Shown one piece after another: positions 18,767-29,259 of a stretch of 64,000 nt of DNA (within the stretch, counting starts at the first letter, position 1; each line of letters starts with the position of its first letter). The stretch is from Calothrix sp. 336/3. GTDB lineage: Bacteria; Cyanobacteriota; Cyanobacteriia; Cyanobacteriales; Nostocaceae. The notes under the pieces were generated by a model, which worked only from the letters and a program-made list of their open reading frames with translations, did no database searches and was not told the origin of the DNA. A program made the position numbers and the translations under genes. The stretch covers positions 186,001 through 250,000 of the forward strand of contig NZ_CP011382.1 of NCBI RefSeq assembly GCF_000734895.2. The letters run 5' to 3'.

Positions 18767-20227
18767 ATGACTAAAAAATTGTTTTGGCTGGGTATACTAG
18801 GTATATTTATTATCTCCCTTGCCCTACGTTTCTGGGGACTAGATAGGTTTAATACCCTTGTCTTTGACGAGGTTTATTATGCCAAGTTTGGTCATAATTA
18901 TCTCACCCATGTGCCCTTTTTTGATGGTCATCCACCCCTGGGGAAATTAATTATTGCCGGGGGAATTTGGTTAAGTGATAGAGTCAAAGACTGGAGTGAT
19001 GCTTATAACCTATCTTTCTACCCAGACTTAGTTAATGGTTTGAGTGGTGCAGTGCGATCGCCATGGGGTTATCGTTGGGTTAATGCTCTATTTGGCTCTT
19101 TTATCCCGGTGCTCGTCGCTGGAATTGCCTATCAGTTAAGTTATAGTTACGGTTTTTCCTTGCTCGCTGGCTTTTTTACTGCTTGTGATGGCATATTTAT
19201 TGTCGAATCTCGCTATGCCTTAATTAATATTTACATTGTGATATTTGGTTTATTAGGGCAGTTTTTACTTTTACTCGCTTTAGGTAGTCAGCAAAAACAG
19301 CGTCAAATATATCTAATTTTAGCTGGTGTTGCCTTTGGCGCATCCCTAGCCACAAAATGGAATGGCTTATGGTTTTTATTAGGAACCTATAGTTTGTGGG
19401 TAATCGCTTGGTTGCAGCGCATTTTAAGTCAGCAATCCGAGAAAAATGGGGAGAATTATCCCCTGAGTAAGTTCAGCAGAATTAATATTTTCCAGTTAGC
19501 CTTATATTTAGGAATTATCCCCCTCATTATCTACAGTTTGATTTGGATTCCTCACCTACAACTAGACAAAAGATATGATTTTATTGAAGTCCATAAGCAA
19601 ATTTTAGGCTTCCATGAACGTCTAGGAGGTAATAGTTCTAAAATTCACCCCTACTGTGCAGATTGGTATAAGTGGATTTTGATGATTCGCCCCATGGCAT
19701 ATTACTATCAAACCACCCAAAAAATCACCGATCCACTACCAGTTACCGGACCTACCTTACCCAGTGGCTACGGTAAAGTTATTTATGATGTTCATGCTAT
19801 GGGTAATCCTTTCCTTTGGTGGTTTGGGATTGCGATATTACTCTTTTTATGTGGAATGCTGATATGGCAATCAACTAATTATATCCTGCAAAGAAAAACC
19901 ATCCGCTTGCCAGCGCAATTCACCAGGGATACTTGGATTGCATTATATTTAGTGATTAACTATGCAGCCAATTTACTCCCCTGGGTAAAAGTTTCACGCT
20001 GTCTATTTATCTATCACTATATGACAGCTTTGCCCTTTGTCTTTATGGCGATCGCCTGGTTTGTTGAGCAGTGTCTGCGGAGTTATTACAAATACCTGCG
20101 AATCCTCGGTGTCACCGTCACTTTTATCATTATCGCCGGTTTGATTTTTTGGCTCCCCATCTACCTGGGTTTACCTTTACTCTCTCAAGATTATCAGCTG
20201 AGAATGTGGTTTAAATCGTGGATTTAG
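18767..20227 (+). CDS. Protein O-mannosyltransferase family membrane glycosyltransferase (GT39-like)
   Basis: About 486 residues with roughly ten membrane helices. The first extracytoplasmic loop carries FDEVYYAKFGHNYL, an acidic DE pair expected for lipid-phosphate-sugar dependent GT-C enzymes, followed by FFDGHPPLGKL. HPYCADWYKW and MGNPFLWW are also typical of the GT39 PMT family. Such enzymes transfer mannose from a polyprenyl phosphate to protein Ser/Thr. The frame begins with a TTG at 18743, but the ATG at 18767 precedes the expected first helix. Substrate proteins in this organism are unknown. It is convergent with the ketosynthase gene. Confidence 0.85.
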   Translation: MTKKLFWLGILGIFIISLALRFWGLDRFNTLVFDEVYYAKFGHNYLTHVPFFDGHPPLGKLIIAGGIWLSDRVKDWSDAYNLSFYPDLVNGLSGAVRSPWGYRWVNALFGSFIPVLVAGIAYQLSYSYGFSLLAGFFTACDGIFIVESRYALINIYIVIFGLLGQFLLLLALGSQQKQRQIYLILAGVAFGASLATKWNGLWFLLGTYSLWVIAWLQRILSQQSEKNGENYPLSKFSRINIFQLALYLGIIPLIIYSLIWIPHLQLDKRYDFIEVHKQILGFHERLGGNSSKIHPYCADWYKWILMIRPMAYYYQTTQKITDPLPVTGPTLPSGYGKVIYDVHAMGNPFLWWFGIAILLFLCGMLIWQSTNYILQRKTIRLPAQFTRDTWIALYLVINYAANLLPWVKVSRCLFIYHYMTALPFVFMAIAWFVEQCLRSYYKYLRILGVTVTFIIIAGLIFWLPIYLGLPLLSQDYQLRMWFKSWI

Positions 20228-20316
20228 ATAATTTAACCTAGTCTATTTTGATAGCTATCCTTTGTCACTTCAGATGGGAGATTCCTCCATAAACCCTATC
20301 GCTGAATTATTTCATA

Positions 20317-21444
20317 TTAAAACTCAATTTTCCCCAGAGCGATCGCCCCATTCTGCCCCCCGAAGCCAAAACTCAGACACAAAGCATAGTTAATTTTACT
20401 TAATTCTGCCCGTCTGACAAAATTCAAATCATATTCAGGATTTTGCAAACCGACACAGGGTGGTAATATTTGCTCCCGTAAAGCCATCAGGGAAAACGCC
20501 ACACCTAAAGCTCCAGAAGCCCCAATCGTATGTCCTGTAGCTCCCTTCGTAGAACTCACAGCCACCTGTTGAGAAAACATATTCCGTATAATCAAGCTCT
20601 CAGTGGCATCATTAATTTCAGTACCTGTACCATGGGCATGAATGTAATTAATATCACTAGCCTGTAATCGACTACGCTGTAAACACTGTTGAATTGCCGC
20701 GATCGCGCTTTTTCCACTAGGATTCGGTGCATTAGGATGATAACCATCAGCAGTCAAACCAAAACCAAGAATTTCCCCGTAAATCTGAGCTTGACGCTGG
20801 TAAGCTAACTCTGCTGACTCTAAAACAAAGATTGCCCCACCTTCACCCAAAACTAAACCCTCCCGTCTGACATCAAAGGGATAAGCACCCGTTTTTGCCA
20901 ATGCACCCATTTGACGGAATCCATTGATAGTTAGGGGAGTAATTGCCGCTTCCACCGCTCCCGCGATCGCCCTTTGACATTGCCCAGTTTGAATCAACAT
21001 CGCAGCTTGGGAAATTGCCCAAATCCCCGTAGAGCAAGCTGCCATCGGTGCTAAAACAATTCCTGTCGTTCCCACCCTGCGTGCAACGGCGATCGCATTC
21101 ATATGAGGTAAGGTTTCTAACCACCTATCTAAATTCTCTTCCCCTCGCAGCATCCTTTCCCAGACTCCCTGGTGACTACGACTGGAACCCACAACAACTG
21201 CACATTTTTCTAAACTTGTCAAGATATTAGCATCTTGCAGAGCTAAATCAACAACCAGCTGAGTCAAATCCGACAACTCAACAGGTTGGTTAGCAATCAA
21301 CCCCAAGGGAAGTTTTCCCAATTCCGCGAAAGGTTGATGTAATTGAATACCAGACTGATTGGCAATTAAATTTTGCCAACTTGTACCCAAGGAGTTACCC
21401 AAGGCAGAAACTAAACCAATACCAGTGATAAAAACGCGATTCAA
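20317..21444 (-). CDS. Beta-ketoacyl-ACP synthase family protein (FabF-like)
   Basis: A 375-residue thiolase-fold condensing enzyme. The nucleophile is in PMAACSTGIW, and the two histidines are in HAHGTGTEINDATES and KGATGHTIGASGALG, giving the Cys-His-His triad of elongating KAS enzymes. It is about 35 residues shorter than typical FabF, so it is probably a second KAS-II-like paralogue. It may serve in fatty-acid elongation or a specialised lipid. The only start in the frame is a TTG at 21444, since a TGA lies seven codons upstream and there is no ATG between them. No acyl carrier gene is adjacent. Confidence 0.85.
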   Translation of the reverse strand: MNRVFITGIGLVSALGNSLGTSWQNLIANQSGIQLHQPFAELGKLPLGLIANQPVELSDLTQLVVDLALQDANILTSLEKCAVVVGSSRSHQGVWERMLRGEENLDRWLETLPHMNAIAVARRVGTTGIVLAPMAACSTGIWAISQAAMLIQTGQCQRAIAGAVEAAITPLTINGFRQMGALAKTGAYPFDVRREGLVLGEGGAIFVLESAELAYQRQAQIYGEILGFGLTADGYHPNAPNPSGKSAIAAIQQCLQRSRLQASDINYIHAHGTGTEINDATESLIIRNMFSQQVAVSSTKGATGHTIGASGALGVAFSLMALREQILPPCVGLQNPEYDLNFVRRAELSKINYALCLSFGFGGQNGAIALGKIEF

Positions 21445-21457
21445 GTTAGAAGAGGAA

Positions 21458-21525
21458 GCTCATAACTCATAACTCATAACTTCTTACTCCTTACTTACTA
21501 CTCACTACTCCTTACTCTCTACTCA
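21458..21525. repeat. Short tandem repeats (actcata and ttactcc types)
   Basis: Three copies of the heptamer CATAACT/CTCATAA are followed by a run of TTACTCC/TACTCACT variants. Such short tandemly repeated heptamers are common between genes of heterocystous cyanobacteria. It lies directly upstream of the ketosynthase start. Confidence 0.65.
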
Positions 21526-21569
21526 AGAGTGAAGGGAAGGGAAATATATTCCATTCCCTATTACCTAAA

Positions 21570-22361
21570 CTAATTTTTCAAATTTTCCGCCCCTTGGGTG
21601 ACTTTCGCGGAATCAATGCGATCGCCCTGCTGAATTTTGTTTACCACATCCATTCCCTCTTTCACATAGCCGAATACAGCATAGTTACCATCAAGGAAAT
21701 CTAAGTCAGTTAAAGCAAAGTAAAATTGAGCAGAAGCTGAATCTGGCATCTGCGATCGCGCCATAGCCACAGCACCAGTCTTATGACGTAACACAGGAGC
21801 TTTCTTCACCCCAGCAGATTCCAATGTTTTGCCATAAATGGGTGCATCTGCTCCTTCCGGCTTAATTTCTAAAGGAACATAACGAGCATTCCCAGTTTTA
21901 GCATCAATATAGCTGCCACTACCCAAACGACTTTCCGGGAATTTTGGATCCTTACTTTGAGGATCGCCACCCTGAGCCACAAAAGGCTGAGGTTCACGGA
22001 TAACTCGATGGAAAGCTAAACCGTCATATACCCCTTTTTGCACCAAATCGACAAAATTCCCAGCTGTTACAGGAGCATTTGTGCCGTCTACTTCAATGGT
22101 AATGGGTGAACCTTTGACAGTCATTACCACAGTTGCTTTACCTTCTAACTTGGGTAAATTACTCATACCTGGGATACTCTCGCTGATAGTTTGAGATACA
22201 GAAACTGCCTCTGTAGTTGTGCTAGTCGTTGTTTCATTTGCAACAGGTGTACTAGGAGTAGTGGTGTTACTTGTCGCTTTATTTGTCGTCGCGCACCCAC
22301 CTACTGCCAATACACCGACAATCAATAGTGCAGATAAAAATCGATAAATTTTTAAACGCAT
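21570..22361 (-). CDS. Cyclophilin-type peptidyl-prolyl isomerase lipoprotein
   Basis: A 263-residue protein. A signal sequence ends in a lipobox (VLAVGGC, cleavage before Cys about 23), followed by a Thr/Ser-rich linker to about residue 68. The cyclophilin domain comes next, with [19 protein letters not shown], the active-site arginine and QGGD segment, and [18 protein letters not shown]. It probably catalyses proline isomerisation of exported proteins, tethered to a membrane in the periplasm or thylakoid lumen. The gene lies 125 bases upstream of the ketosynthase start on the same strand. Gene names for cyanobacterial homologues vary, so none is given. Confidence 0.9.
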   Translation of the reverse strand: MRLKIYRFLSALLIVGVLAVGGCATTNKATSNTTTPSTPVANETTTSTTTEAVSVSQTISESIPGMSNLPKLEGKATVVMTVKGSPITIEVDGTNAPVTAGNFVDLVQKGVYDGLAFHRVIREPQPFVAQGGDPQSKDPKFPESRLGSGSYIDAKTGNARYVPLEIKPEGADAPIYGKTLESAGVKKAPVLRHKTGAVAMARSQMPDSASAQFYFALTDLDFLDGNYAVFGYVKEGMDVVNKIQQGDRIDSAKVTQGAENLKN

Positions 22362-22468
22362 TGTCAGTTAAAGATACAACCAAAGTATCTTAAACCCTGA
22401 ACGGGATTTTCGCCTGAAGATTTCCAATATTGAACCGTTACTAGTTCAAAATTCCCATCTCCAATGGG

Positions 22469-23038
22469 CTACAAACCTTCTAAGGGAACCCCTAGAAACC
22501 TAGCTAATTCAGCCCCTTGTACCTCCAAATCTGTCAGGGATATGGGTTGCCCAACCCTTGTCAAGGGAATGTCTCGTCGCCCTTTGACGCGCAAATACAG
22601 CGCCCGTCGGGGATTTAAACCTTCTTTAATATCAACTTGGATAGATTGTACGTCTTGGGTGCGGCAACTAATTTCAATTTGACGATTTTTTCCAGGGTAT
22701 CCCCAGCGAAATATCTTCACAAAACTAGTTTCTCGATTAAACTCGTTGTAACCTCCGCCCACATCTAACAGGATGACTAGCCACAAATACAAAGCTAGTA
22801 ACATACCTGCACCGCCGTAGAGACACATTACCAGCCCCTGGGGGACAAAAATCAGTTGACTAGGGTCGGTGACAAGTACTAAATTGACTTTTAAATAACT
22901 GGATAATCCCGCCAGTAAAAAGCCAGTAGCACCTAAAGAAACTATAGTTGCCCACCAGAAGTTACTGAATCGACGGGAACCGACAACCTTTTGATGTAAA
23001 ACTTTGTCGCTTTGACTAATGCTAGTTGCTGCGGTCAT
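22469..23038 (-). CDS. ycf4: Photosystem I assembly protein Ycf4
   Basis: A 189-residue thylakoid membrane protein, normal length. Two membrane helices near residues 27-45 and 68-92 follow the short N-terminus. The conserved soluble domain includes FRWGYPGKNRQIEI, IKEGLNPRRALYLRVKG and PLTRVGQP, which are strongly diagnostic of Ycf4. It acts as a scaffold in assembly of the PSI reaction centre. It is encoded just upstream of the lipoprotein cyclophilin gene on the same strand, and divergent from the tRNA and gltX region. Confidence 0.95.
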   Translation of the reverse strand: MTAATSISQSDKVLHQKVVGSRRFSNFWWATIVSLGATGFLLAGLSSYLKVNLVLVTDPSQLIFVPQGLVMCLYGGAGMLLALYLWLVILLDVGGGYNEFNRETSFVKIFRWGYPGKNRQIEISCRTQDVQSIQVDIKEGLNPRRALYLRVKGRRDIPLTRVGQPISLTDLEVQGAELARFLGVPLEGL

Positions 23039-23244
23039 GGAATTGTTTTAACTTTGAGTTTTCCCTAAAAAAGTCTGCCATTATCAAGGGTGTGATTGCA
23101 AGTCTCACAGGAACGATACGCCCAAGGCATTAAGTAGAAGCGATCGCCATGATTTGGACTTTCCCAAAAAAATTCTTTCTAGATGGTTGACATTTCCGAA
23201 TTACTTCGGCATAATAAGAAAGTTGCAAATTGCAAACGACCCAA

Positions 23245-23318
23245 GGGACTGTAGTTCAATTGGTTAGAGCACCGCCCTGTCACGGCGGAAGTTGCGGGTT
23301 CGAGCCCCGTCAGTCCCG
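23245..23318 (+). tRNA. tRNA-Asp (GTC)
   Basis: A 74-base cloverleaf with acceptor stem GGGACTG/CAGTCCC, discriminator G, D loop with TAGTTCAATTGGTTAGAGC, anticodon stem CCGCC/GGCGG holding anticodon GTC at 23279-23281, and T arm GCGGGTTCGAGCCCCGT. The 3' CCA is not encoded. It lies upstream of gltX on the same strand. Confidence 0.97.
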
Positions 23319-23489
23319 TTAATTTACTCAATTTACAAAACCTCCAAGACGTTCCATAGATAGTACTATGGATTTTCAGGTGAGTTCCTCAACTAGGAAA
23401 CTTTCTTGGATGGGTAAATGGGAAAATACTATTTTATCCGCACCCATACTTCATAACTTGTTAGCAAATTTATAGAGAGAGAATCTCCT

Positions 23490-24923
23490 GTGACTGTTAG
23501 AGTGCGAATTGCTCCCAGTCCCACTGGGAACCTACATATTGGGACAGCAAGAACTGCTGTATTTAACTGGTTATTTGCCCGTCATCATGATGGACAATTT
23601 ATCCTACGGGTAGAAGATACAGACCTAGAGCGATCGCGCCCTGAGTATACGGAAAATATCACAGCAGGGCTACGCTGGTTAGGCTTGAATTGGGATGAAG
23701 GTCCCTTCTTCCAAACCCAGCGCTTGGACTTGTATAAACAAGCTGTACAAAAACTCCTGGAACAAGGACTAGCCTACCGTTGCTACACCACCTCCGAGGA
23801 GTTGGAAGCCATGCGGGAAGCGCAAAAAGCCAAAAACGAAGCCCCCCGCTACGACAACCGTCACCGTCACCTCACACCGGAACAGGAAGCTGCTTTTCAA
23901 GCTGAGGGACGTAGTTTTGTGATTCGCTTCCAAATCCCGGATGACCGTGAAATTACTTGGAACGACCTCGTGCGCGGTCCCATGAGTTGGCAGGGTAGCG
24001 ACTTGGGTGGAGACATGGTAATTGCCCGTGCGACAGCCGATGGTATTGGTCAACCCCTCTACAATTTTGCTGTGGTAATTGATGACATGGATATGCAAAT
24101 TACCCATGTGATTCGCGGTGAAGACCATATCGCCAATACAGCCAAGCAAATTCTCTTGTATGAAGCTTTTGCTGCCAAGGTTCCAGAATTTGCCCATACC
24201 CCCCTCATCCTGAATATGGAAGGGCGGAAACTTTCTAAACGGGATGGGGTCACATCCATTTCAGACTTCCAGAAAATGGGTTTTACTGCCGAAGCTTTGG
24301 TAAATTATATGACTCTCCTCGGTTGGTCTCCCCCAGATTCTACCCAGGAAATTTTTACCCTCGCTGATGCTGCCACAAAATTTGGTTTTGAGCGTGTCAA
24401 TAAAGCTGGTGCCAAGTTCGATTGGGCAAAGCTAGATTGGCTAAATAGTCAGTATATCCACGCTATGCCCGTAGATAAATTAACAGACTTGGTAATTCCT
24501 TACTGGGAAGAAGCAGGGTATAAATTTACTGATGGTCGTGAGCGTCCTTGGTTGGAGCAATTAGTCAGTCTGATTCAACCAAGTATGACTCGTTTACTGG
24601 ATGCGGTGGAAATGGGTCAGCTATTTTTCACTGATTTCTTAGAAATGGGTGCAGAAGCTGTGACACAACTGCAACAAGAAGGAGTTTCCGCCACCTTGGA
24701 AGCCATTCTCACCGCCTTAGGTAGTCAAACTTTGAGTGCAGACAATGCCCAAGAGATAATTAAGCAAGTTGTCAAACAACAGAATGTCAAGAAGGGTTTG
24801 GTAATGCGTAGCTTACGCGCAGCTCTGACTGGCGAAGTCCATGGTCCCGACTTAATTCAATCTTGGTTGCTACTGCATGAAATTGGTTTAGATAAAGTAC
24901 GTTTAGAGAAGGCGAAGAGTTAA
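23490..24923 (+). CDS. gltX: Glutamyl-tRNA synthetase
   Basis: A 477-residue class I aminoacyl-tRNA synthetase. The HIGH motif is in [15 protein letters not shown] (residues 8-22) and the KMSKS-equivalent is KLSKRDG (about 250-256). The C-terminal helical anticodon domain is complete. It charges tRNA-Glu and, in cyanobacteria lacking GlnRS, usually also mischarges tRNA-Gln for the amidotransferase; glutamyl-tRNA also feeds chlorophyll and heme synthesis. It starts with GTG at 23490. The tRNA-Asp gene lies 171 bases upstream. Confidence 0.97.
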   Translation: MTVRVRIAPSPTGNLHIGTARTAVFNWLFARHHDGQFILRVEDTDLERSRPEYTENITAGLRWLGLNWDEGPFFQTQRLDLYKQAVQKLLEQGLAYRCYTTSEELEAMREAQKAKNEAPRYDNRHRHLTPEQEAAFQAEGRSFVIRFQIPDDREITWNDLVRGPMSWQGSDLGGDMVIARATADGIGQPLYNFAVVIDDMDMQITHVIRGEDHIANTAKQILLYEAFAAKVPEFAHTPLILNMEGRKLSKRDGVTSISDFQKMGFTAEALVNYMTLLGWSPPDSTQEIFTLADAATKFGFERVNKAGAKFDWAKLDWLNSQYIHAMPVDKLTDLVIPYWEEAGYKFTDGRERPWLEQLVSLIQPSMTRLLDAVEMGQLFFTDFLEMGAEAVTQLQQEGVSATLEAILTALGSQTLSADNAQEIIKQVVKQQNVKKGLVMRSLRAALTGEVHGPDLIQSWLLLHEIGLDKVRLEKAKS

Positions 24924-25033
24924 GGGGTAAGGGAGAAAGGGAAGAACTTAACTCCCTGCCTCCTAACCGCATACGGGAACTTTATCAGTAAAATAAATGT
25001 CATTTAAAATACTGAGGGAACTATGTAATTAAA

Positions 25034-25582
25034 ATGTCAATGAAAAGTTTATATAAAGGTATTCAAATATCTTGCGTGGTGATATCAGTGGCAATAGGCT
25101 TACAGCCCATCCAAGGGGTAATAGGTTTCCAACCCGCCCAAGGGGCGAACACCTCAAATACCTATACAATTGCCCAGGCTGAAACACCACCACCATTATT
25201 TGGAGATGTGACAATTAACCGCAAACTCTCCCCTGACCCCCTGGAAGTGCGAGGAATGAGTGGTGGTTCTACCCAAGGAAAAGATATTGCGGGTAGAAGT
25301 GACTCGCCCACAGGCGCTTGTAGCGGATTTTATGATAGTAAGCCAGACCATACAATCAATTTAGGCAGCAAAATTGACTACTTAAAAGTCCAAGTTGAAA
25401 GTCCAGAGGATACCGCTTTAATTATTCGTGGTCCCGGTGGTGAATGGTGTAATGATGATTTAGAAGGCAAAAATCCTGGAATTGCTGGTGAATGGTTGCC
25501 AGGAAAATATCAAGTTTGGATAGGTACTGATGATAAGAATAAGTACGTACCCTATACCTTACGGATTACAGGCGAAAAATAG
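25034..25582 (+). CDS. Secreted or periplasmic protein, unknown function
   Basis: A 182-residue protein. An N-terminal hydrophobic stretch (GIQISCVVISVAIGLQP) works as a signal peptide, with probable processing after an Ala-containing site near residue 45. The mature domain has a beta-rich pattern with paired cysteines (GACSGFYDSKPDH and GGEWCNDD) and ends with LPGKYQVWIGTDDKNKYVPYTLRITG, a segment frequent in cyanobacterial secreted proteins. A bacterial pre-peptidase-like or calcium-binding beta sandwich is possible but unproved. No gene partner is evident; it is convergent with radC. Confidence 0.7.
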   Translation: MSMKSLYKGIQISCVVISVAIGLQPIQGVIGFQPAQGANTSNTYTIAQAETPPPLFGDVTINRKLSPDPLEVRGMSGGSTQGKDIAGRSDSPTGACSGFYDSKPDHTINLGSKIDYLKVQVESPEDTALIIRGPGGEWCNDDLEGKNPGIAGEWLPGKYQVWIGTDDKNKYVPYTLRITGEK

Positions 25583-25634
25583 ATTTGATAGAGTTGTCCC
25601 AGCAGAAACAGGGTGTTTGGGGTTAAATACTTCC

Positions 25635-26366
25635 CTAATCTCCCTGGGGATACTCGCTCCATAGGGTAGTAACTTCCCTGATACTCTGGTGATTTCCATA
25701 ACCTAAAATCAGATGGTCAAGGAGAGGAATACCAAGAAATCTGGCTCCAGCTAATAACTGACGGGTAAGTTCGATATCTTCATCACTGGGTTCGAGGTTT
25801 CCAGAGGGGTGGTTGTGGGCAACAATTACCCTGGTTGCTCCTTGTTTGATGACTTCTCGAAATATCTCCCTGGGGGGTGCGAGGGTTTCGGTTGCCGTAC
25901 CAATGGTAATAACTTGGGTTCCGAGGAGGCGATTTTTCACATCCAGTAACAAAACTGCGAAGTGTTCTTGATTTTCCCACATTAAATATCGACTCAGGGC
26001 AGCTGCCGCAGCTGCGGGACTATCTATGGGTGTGCGTTCCTGGGGTACAGATTGAAAAGCTCGTTTACCCAGTTCCACTGCGGCGATAATTGTTGCGGCT
26101 TTTGCGGCTTTTATCCCATGAATTTGCATTAATTCTGCGGCATTGATATCACGTAATACTGCCATGGCATTGCGATCGCACCTGCCCAATTCTCGTAAAA
26201 TGTATTGTCCTAAGCCAACAGCAGATAGCTTACCAGCACCTTGTCCCGTACCTAGAAGAATTGCAATTAACTCCGCGTCTGATAAAGCTTTGGGACCATG
26301 GGTTAGTAAACGCTCACGGGGACGCTCGGTTTCGGGCATATCCGCAATTCTTAAGCTGTAGGTCAT
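25635..26366 (-). CDS. radC: RadC-like JAB/MPN domain protein
   Basis: A 243-residue protein. An N-terminal helix-hairpin-helix region ([24 protein letters not shown]) precedes a JAMM metalloprotease-fold domain with [16 protein letters not shown] (about 190-205), which carries the zinc-ligand His-x-His and Asp. This is the family historically named RadC/UPF0758. The repair phenotype originally ascribed to RadC is disputed, so the true role is uncertain. Length is typical. It is convergent with the secreted-protein gene. Confidence 0.92.
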   Translation of the reverse strand: MTYSLRIADMPETERPRERLLTHGPKALSDAELIAILLGTGQGAGKLSAVGLGQYILRELGRCDRNAMAVLRDINAAELMQIHGIKAAKAATIIAAVELGKRAFQSVPQERTPIDSPAAAAAALSRYLMWENQEHFAVLLLDVKNRLLGTQVITIGTATETLAPPREIFREVIKQGATRVIVAHNHPSGNLEPSDEDIELTRQLLAGARFLGIPLLDHLILGYGNHQSIREVTTLWSEYPQGD

Positions 26367-26481
26367 AGGGTATAGATGGAGGGATAGGGATGATAGATGT
26401 ACCTATCTCTATTTATCCCCCCTGTCATCGCTAAACTACAGCTGATTTGACAAAATCTTTAAGATTCTTGCCCTTTGCGAA

Positions 26482-28065
26482 TTAAGCTTGTTTAATACCA
26501 GGATTTTCGCTTTCTACAACGTAGGATGCTCGTTTACTAACGGTTCCATTGGGTGTAGTCACACCTGATACAACTAAATAATCCGATTGCCAAAGTTGGG
26601 GAGTCAGGGTACAGCGTACATATCCCCGTTGATTATTAAAAAACTTGATGTGGGGGTTATCTGGTAAATAAGCTTCAACCGTTGGGTTCGTATCTGTTCC
26701 ATCTCCACCAGAACTAATGGAAGTACAAACAAACTCACTACCGACTATTGCTGACTCTGGTTTATCAAAGTCAGATTTGAGATCCATTGCCCAGTTGTTG
26801 TGAACATCACCGGCTAAACTAATGGGATTTGATGGTTTCTGTTTTTCCAGAAAACCAATTAAGCGTTCACGAGATGCCAAATAGCCATCCCATTTATCCA
26901 TACTATAGGTTCCACCTTCACCAGGTTTCATATCTCTTTGGGCAATGGGAACTTGTTGTGCGAGGATATTCCACTTAGTTTGTGAGCGTTTTAAACCTCG
27001 AAATAACCAATTTTCTTGACGTTGACCGGTAATAGTTGCGTTTGGGTTTAAGTTCTCTGGACAACGTTCTTTTGTACCATCGCCGCAGGGCTGGTCTGTG
27101 CGATACTGGCGGGTGTCTAGGACATGAAATGTGGCTAAATTCCCAAAGGACAGTCTTCGGAAAAGTTGCATATCTGCTCCCACTGGTCGTGAGAATGGGC
27201 GCAGGGGCATATGTTCGTAGTATGCTTGGTAGGCGATCGCCCGTCGTTGTAAAAAGATAATTGGGTCTTGGTCTGGCTCTGTATCTATTTCCGATATACT
27301 ATTGGCGTAGTTGTTCTCAACCTCATGGTCATCCCAGGTCACAATCCAAGGACAAGCAGCATGGGCAGCTTGTAAATTGGTATCAGTTTTGTAGAGAGCG
27401 TGGCGATTGCGGTAATCCGTCAGGGTGAGAATTTCGGAACTATTGTGTCTTCTGGGTCGTGTGGGGTCGGTGGTAATCCCCCCTTCATAGATATAGTCTC
27501 CCACATGGACAATTAAATTGAGGTCATCTTGGGCTGCGTATTTGTAAGCAGTGTAGTAACCTTGTTCATAATGCTGGCAGGAAACAAGAGCAAAGGTAAA
27601 CTTATTCAAGATGGCGTTTACCATGGGAGCAGTACGAGTTCGACCTACGGGACTAGCTTCATTACCAGCGATAAAGCGATACCAGTAAACCGTATCTGGG
27701 TTTAAGCCATTGACAATCACCCTCAGGGAATGGGCTAATTCTGGCAGGGCGTATTCTGTGCCTTTGGCAACAATCCGTCTCATGTAGGGGTCAGTGGCGA
27801 CTTCCCAACGGACTCGCACATTGTAAGGTGGCATCCCACCACCATTCAAGGGATCGGGCGCAAGACGAGTCCAAATGACTACACTGCTAGCGTCAGGTTC
27901 TCCAGAAGCGACACCGAGGGTAAAGGGATAGTTGGAGTATTTGATGTTGGCGATCGCCCGTTGATGGGAAAATTGAGTAGCTAATAAACCTGTAAATGCT
28001 CCTGCACCAATCAACAGATGACGTCGCTTGATCTGACTGTGTAAAAATCGTTCTAAGTTTTCCAT
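26482..28065 (-). CDS. phoD: PhoD-family alkaline phosphatase, Tat-exported
   Basis: A 527-residue enzyme. The N-terminus carries a twin-arginine signal (KRRHLLIGAGAFTGLLAT), so it is exported folded. The PhoD-like N-terminal beta domain (about 45-140) precedes the metallophosphatase domain with VSCQHYEQGYY, HVGDYIYEGG, TWDDHEVENNY and SLAGDVHNNW, which supply calcium and iron ligands and the active-site groups. It hydrolyses phosphomono- and diesters under phosphate limitation. No Pho box was sought in detail. The left neighbour radC is on the same strand but probably separate. Confidence 0.93.
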   Translation of the reverse strand: MENLERFLHSQIKRRHLLIGAGAFTGLLATQFSHQRAIANIKYSNYPFTLGVASGEPDASSVVIWTRLAPDPLNGGGMPPYNVRVRWEVATDPYMRRIVAKGTEYALPELAHSLRVIVNGLNPDTVYWYRFIAGNEASPVGRTRTAPMVNAILNKFTFALVSCQHYEQGYYTAYKYAAQDDLNLIVHVGDYIYEGGITTDPTRPRRHNSSEILTLTDYRNRHALYKTDTNLQAAHAACPWIVTWDDHEVENNYANSISEIDTEPDQDPIIFLQRRAIAYQAYYEHMPLRPFSRPVGADMQLFRRLSFGNLATFHVLDTRQYRTDQPCGDGTKERCPENLNPNATITGQRQENWLFRGLKRSQTKWNILAQQVPIAQRDMKPGEGGTYSMDKWDGYLASRERLIGFLEKQKPSNPISLAGDVHNNWAMDLKSDFDKPESAIVGSEFVCTSISSGGDGTDTNPTVEAYLPDNPHIKFFNNQRGYVRCTLTPQLWQSDYLVVSGVTTPNGTVSKRASYVVESENPGIKQA

Positions 28066-28754
28066 GTAAATCCCCTGGCTAATATGAAGGCAGAGGAGTA
28101 AATCTCAGAAGCACCACAGGTAATATTATGTTGGATGTGACAGATCAGATTTTTGCCCCTCAAATCTGTGTTAACTTGACTGAATTAACAACATAGATTT
28201 TTACTATGTTTACAATCAGGGACAAGGGAAAGGAATTTCGATATTTTTCATCTTTTCCACCTGGCAAACATCGAGAAAAATCAGTTTTTCCCAGATACTT
28301 ACTTTCTTTCTGTCAAATTTTAACAATTGCTATCATCGCCACACAGTACTAACCAGATTATTCTGAAAAATCTCGGTTAAACACTTAAACTCATGTTCTA
28401 TACTAGAAAAAATTAAGTATTTCTCTAGTTAAAAAACATGATACTTTTCTCAAATTATTCCTGTTGCTTCAGAGAGATTAACTCTTACTCTGTCTGATTT
28501 GCAAGTTATCATTGAGAGCTTAAATTTTCGCCAAGATAGAGTTAATCTTTAATTATATTTGGTGATAAAAATATGATGTAGCTTATCAAGTTATAAAAAG
28601 ATAGTAACTCCTATTTTTCCCTTTTTTTTGCGAATTTCCATTGATTTCGCCTATGTAGCTCATTAATGAAGGCGATCGCCATACGTGAAGTATGACACCA
28701 TAAATATAGTATAGTAATCCCCGAATCATCTGTGTTATCGAGGAGTAAGTTATT
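28066..28754. other. Long AT-rich divergent intergenic region
   Basis: This is 689 bases between divergent genes with no open frame worth calling. Near the right end TATAGTATAGT (about 28707-28717) could be a -10 box for the DUF1499 gene and GAGGAG (28739-28744) its ribosome site. The left half should hold the phoD promoter. I see no other structure. Confidence 0.55.
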
Positions 28755-29201
28755 ATGTCTCGTTTGTTGGCGATCGCCCTAGGAATATTCCTAACTCTGA
28801 CTGTCATATTTACTGCACCTAGTTGGGCTTTAGGAGTAAATAACAGTCACCTTGCAGACTGTCCCTCTTCTCCTAACTGTGTTGTGAGTCAAAATGCTGA
28901 TGCGAAACACAGTATTGAACCAATTCCCTACCATTTAGAGCGAGACAAGGTACGGGAAACCTTACTGAAAGTTCTGGCAGTTGTTCCCCGTACCCAGGTT
29001 GTCGAACAGACAGATGATTACATCCACGCTTTATCTAAAAGTCGTATTTTTCGTTTTGTCGATGACGTGGAATTTTATTTTCCCAAGGATGAAAATGTTA
29101 TCCATATGCGATCGGCATCTCGTCTAGGAGATTCTGATTTAGGTGTGAATCGCAGACGTTTAGAACAAATTCGTCTAGCTCTGGGCGATTTGAATATTTA
29201 A
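28755..29201 (+). CDS. DUF1499 family exported protein
   Basis: A 148-residue protein with a signal peptide (about residues 1-24, ending near APSWA). The mature part has CPSSPNCVVSQNADAKHS and ends with SASRLGDSDLGVNRRRLEQIR, which are hallmarks of the DUF1499 family. Function is unknown; cyanobacterial members are predicted in the periplasm or lumen. GAGGAG precedes the ATG. A dispersed hairpin (29226-29259) closes the transcript. Confidence 0.85.
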   Translation: MSRLLAIALGIFLTLTVIFTAPSWALGVNNSHLADCPSSPNCVVSQNADAKHSIEPIPYHLERDKVRETLLKVLAVVPRTQVVEQTDDYIHALSKSRIFRFVDDVEFYFPKDENVIHMRSASRLGDSDLGVNRRRLEQIRLALGDLNI

Positions 29202-29225
29202 TTTCCCAATTTATATCATGAGTCT

Positions 29226-29259
29226 AGATACCCGATTGTTTGCAAAAATTCGGGTATCT
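29226..29259. repeat. Dispersed hairpin repeat, copy 2
   Basis: AGATACCCGA and TCGGGTATCT form a 10-pair stem around a loop of about 14 bases, 25 bases after the DUF1499 stop. The right arm TTCGGGTATCTGTTAA is shared with the hairpin at 9004-9036. Confidence 0.7.
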
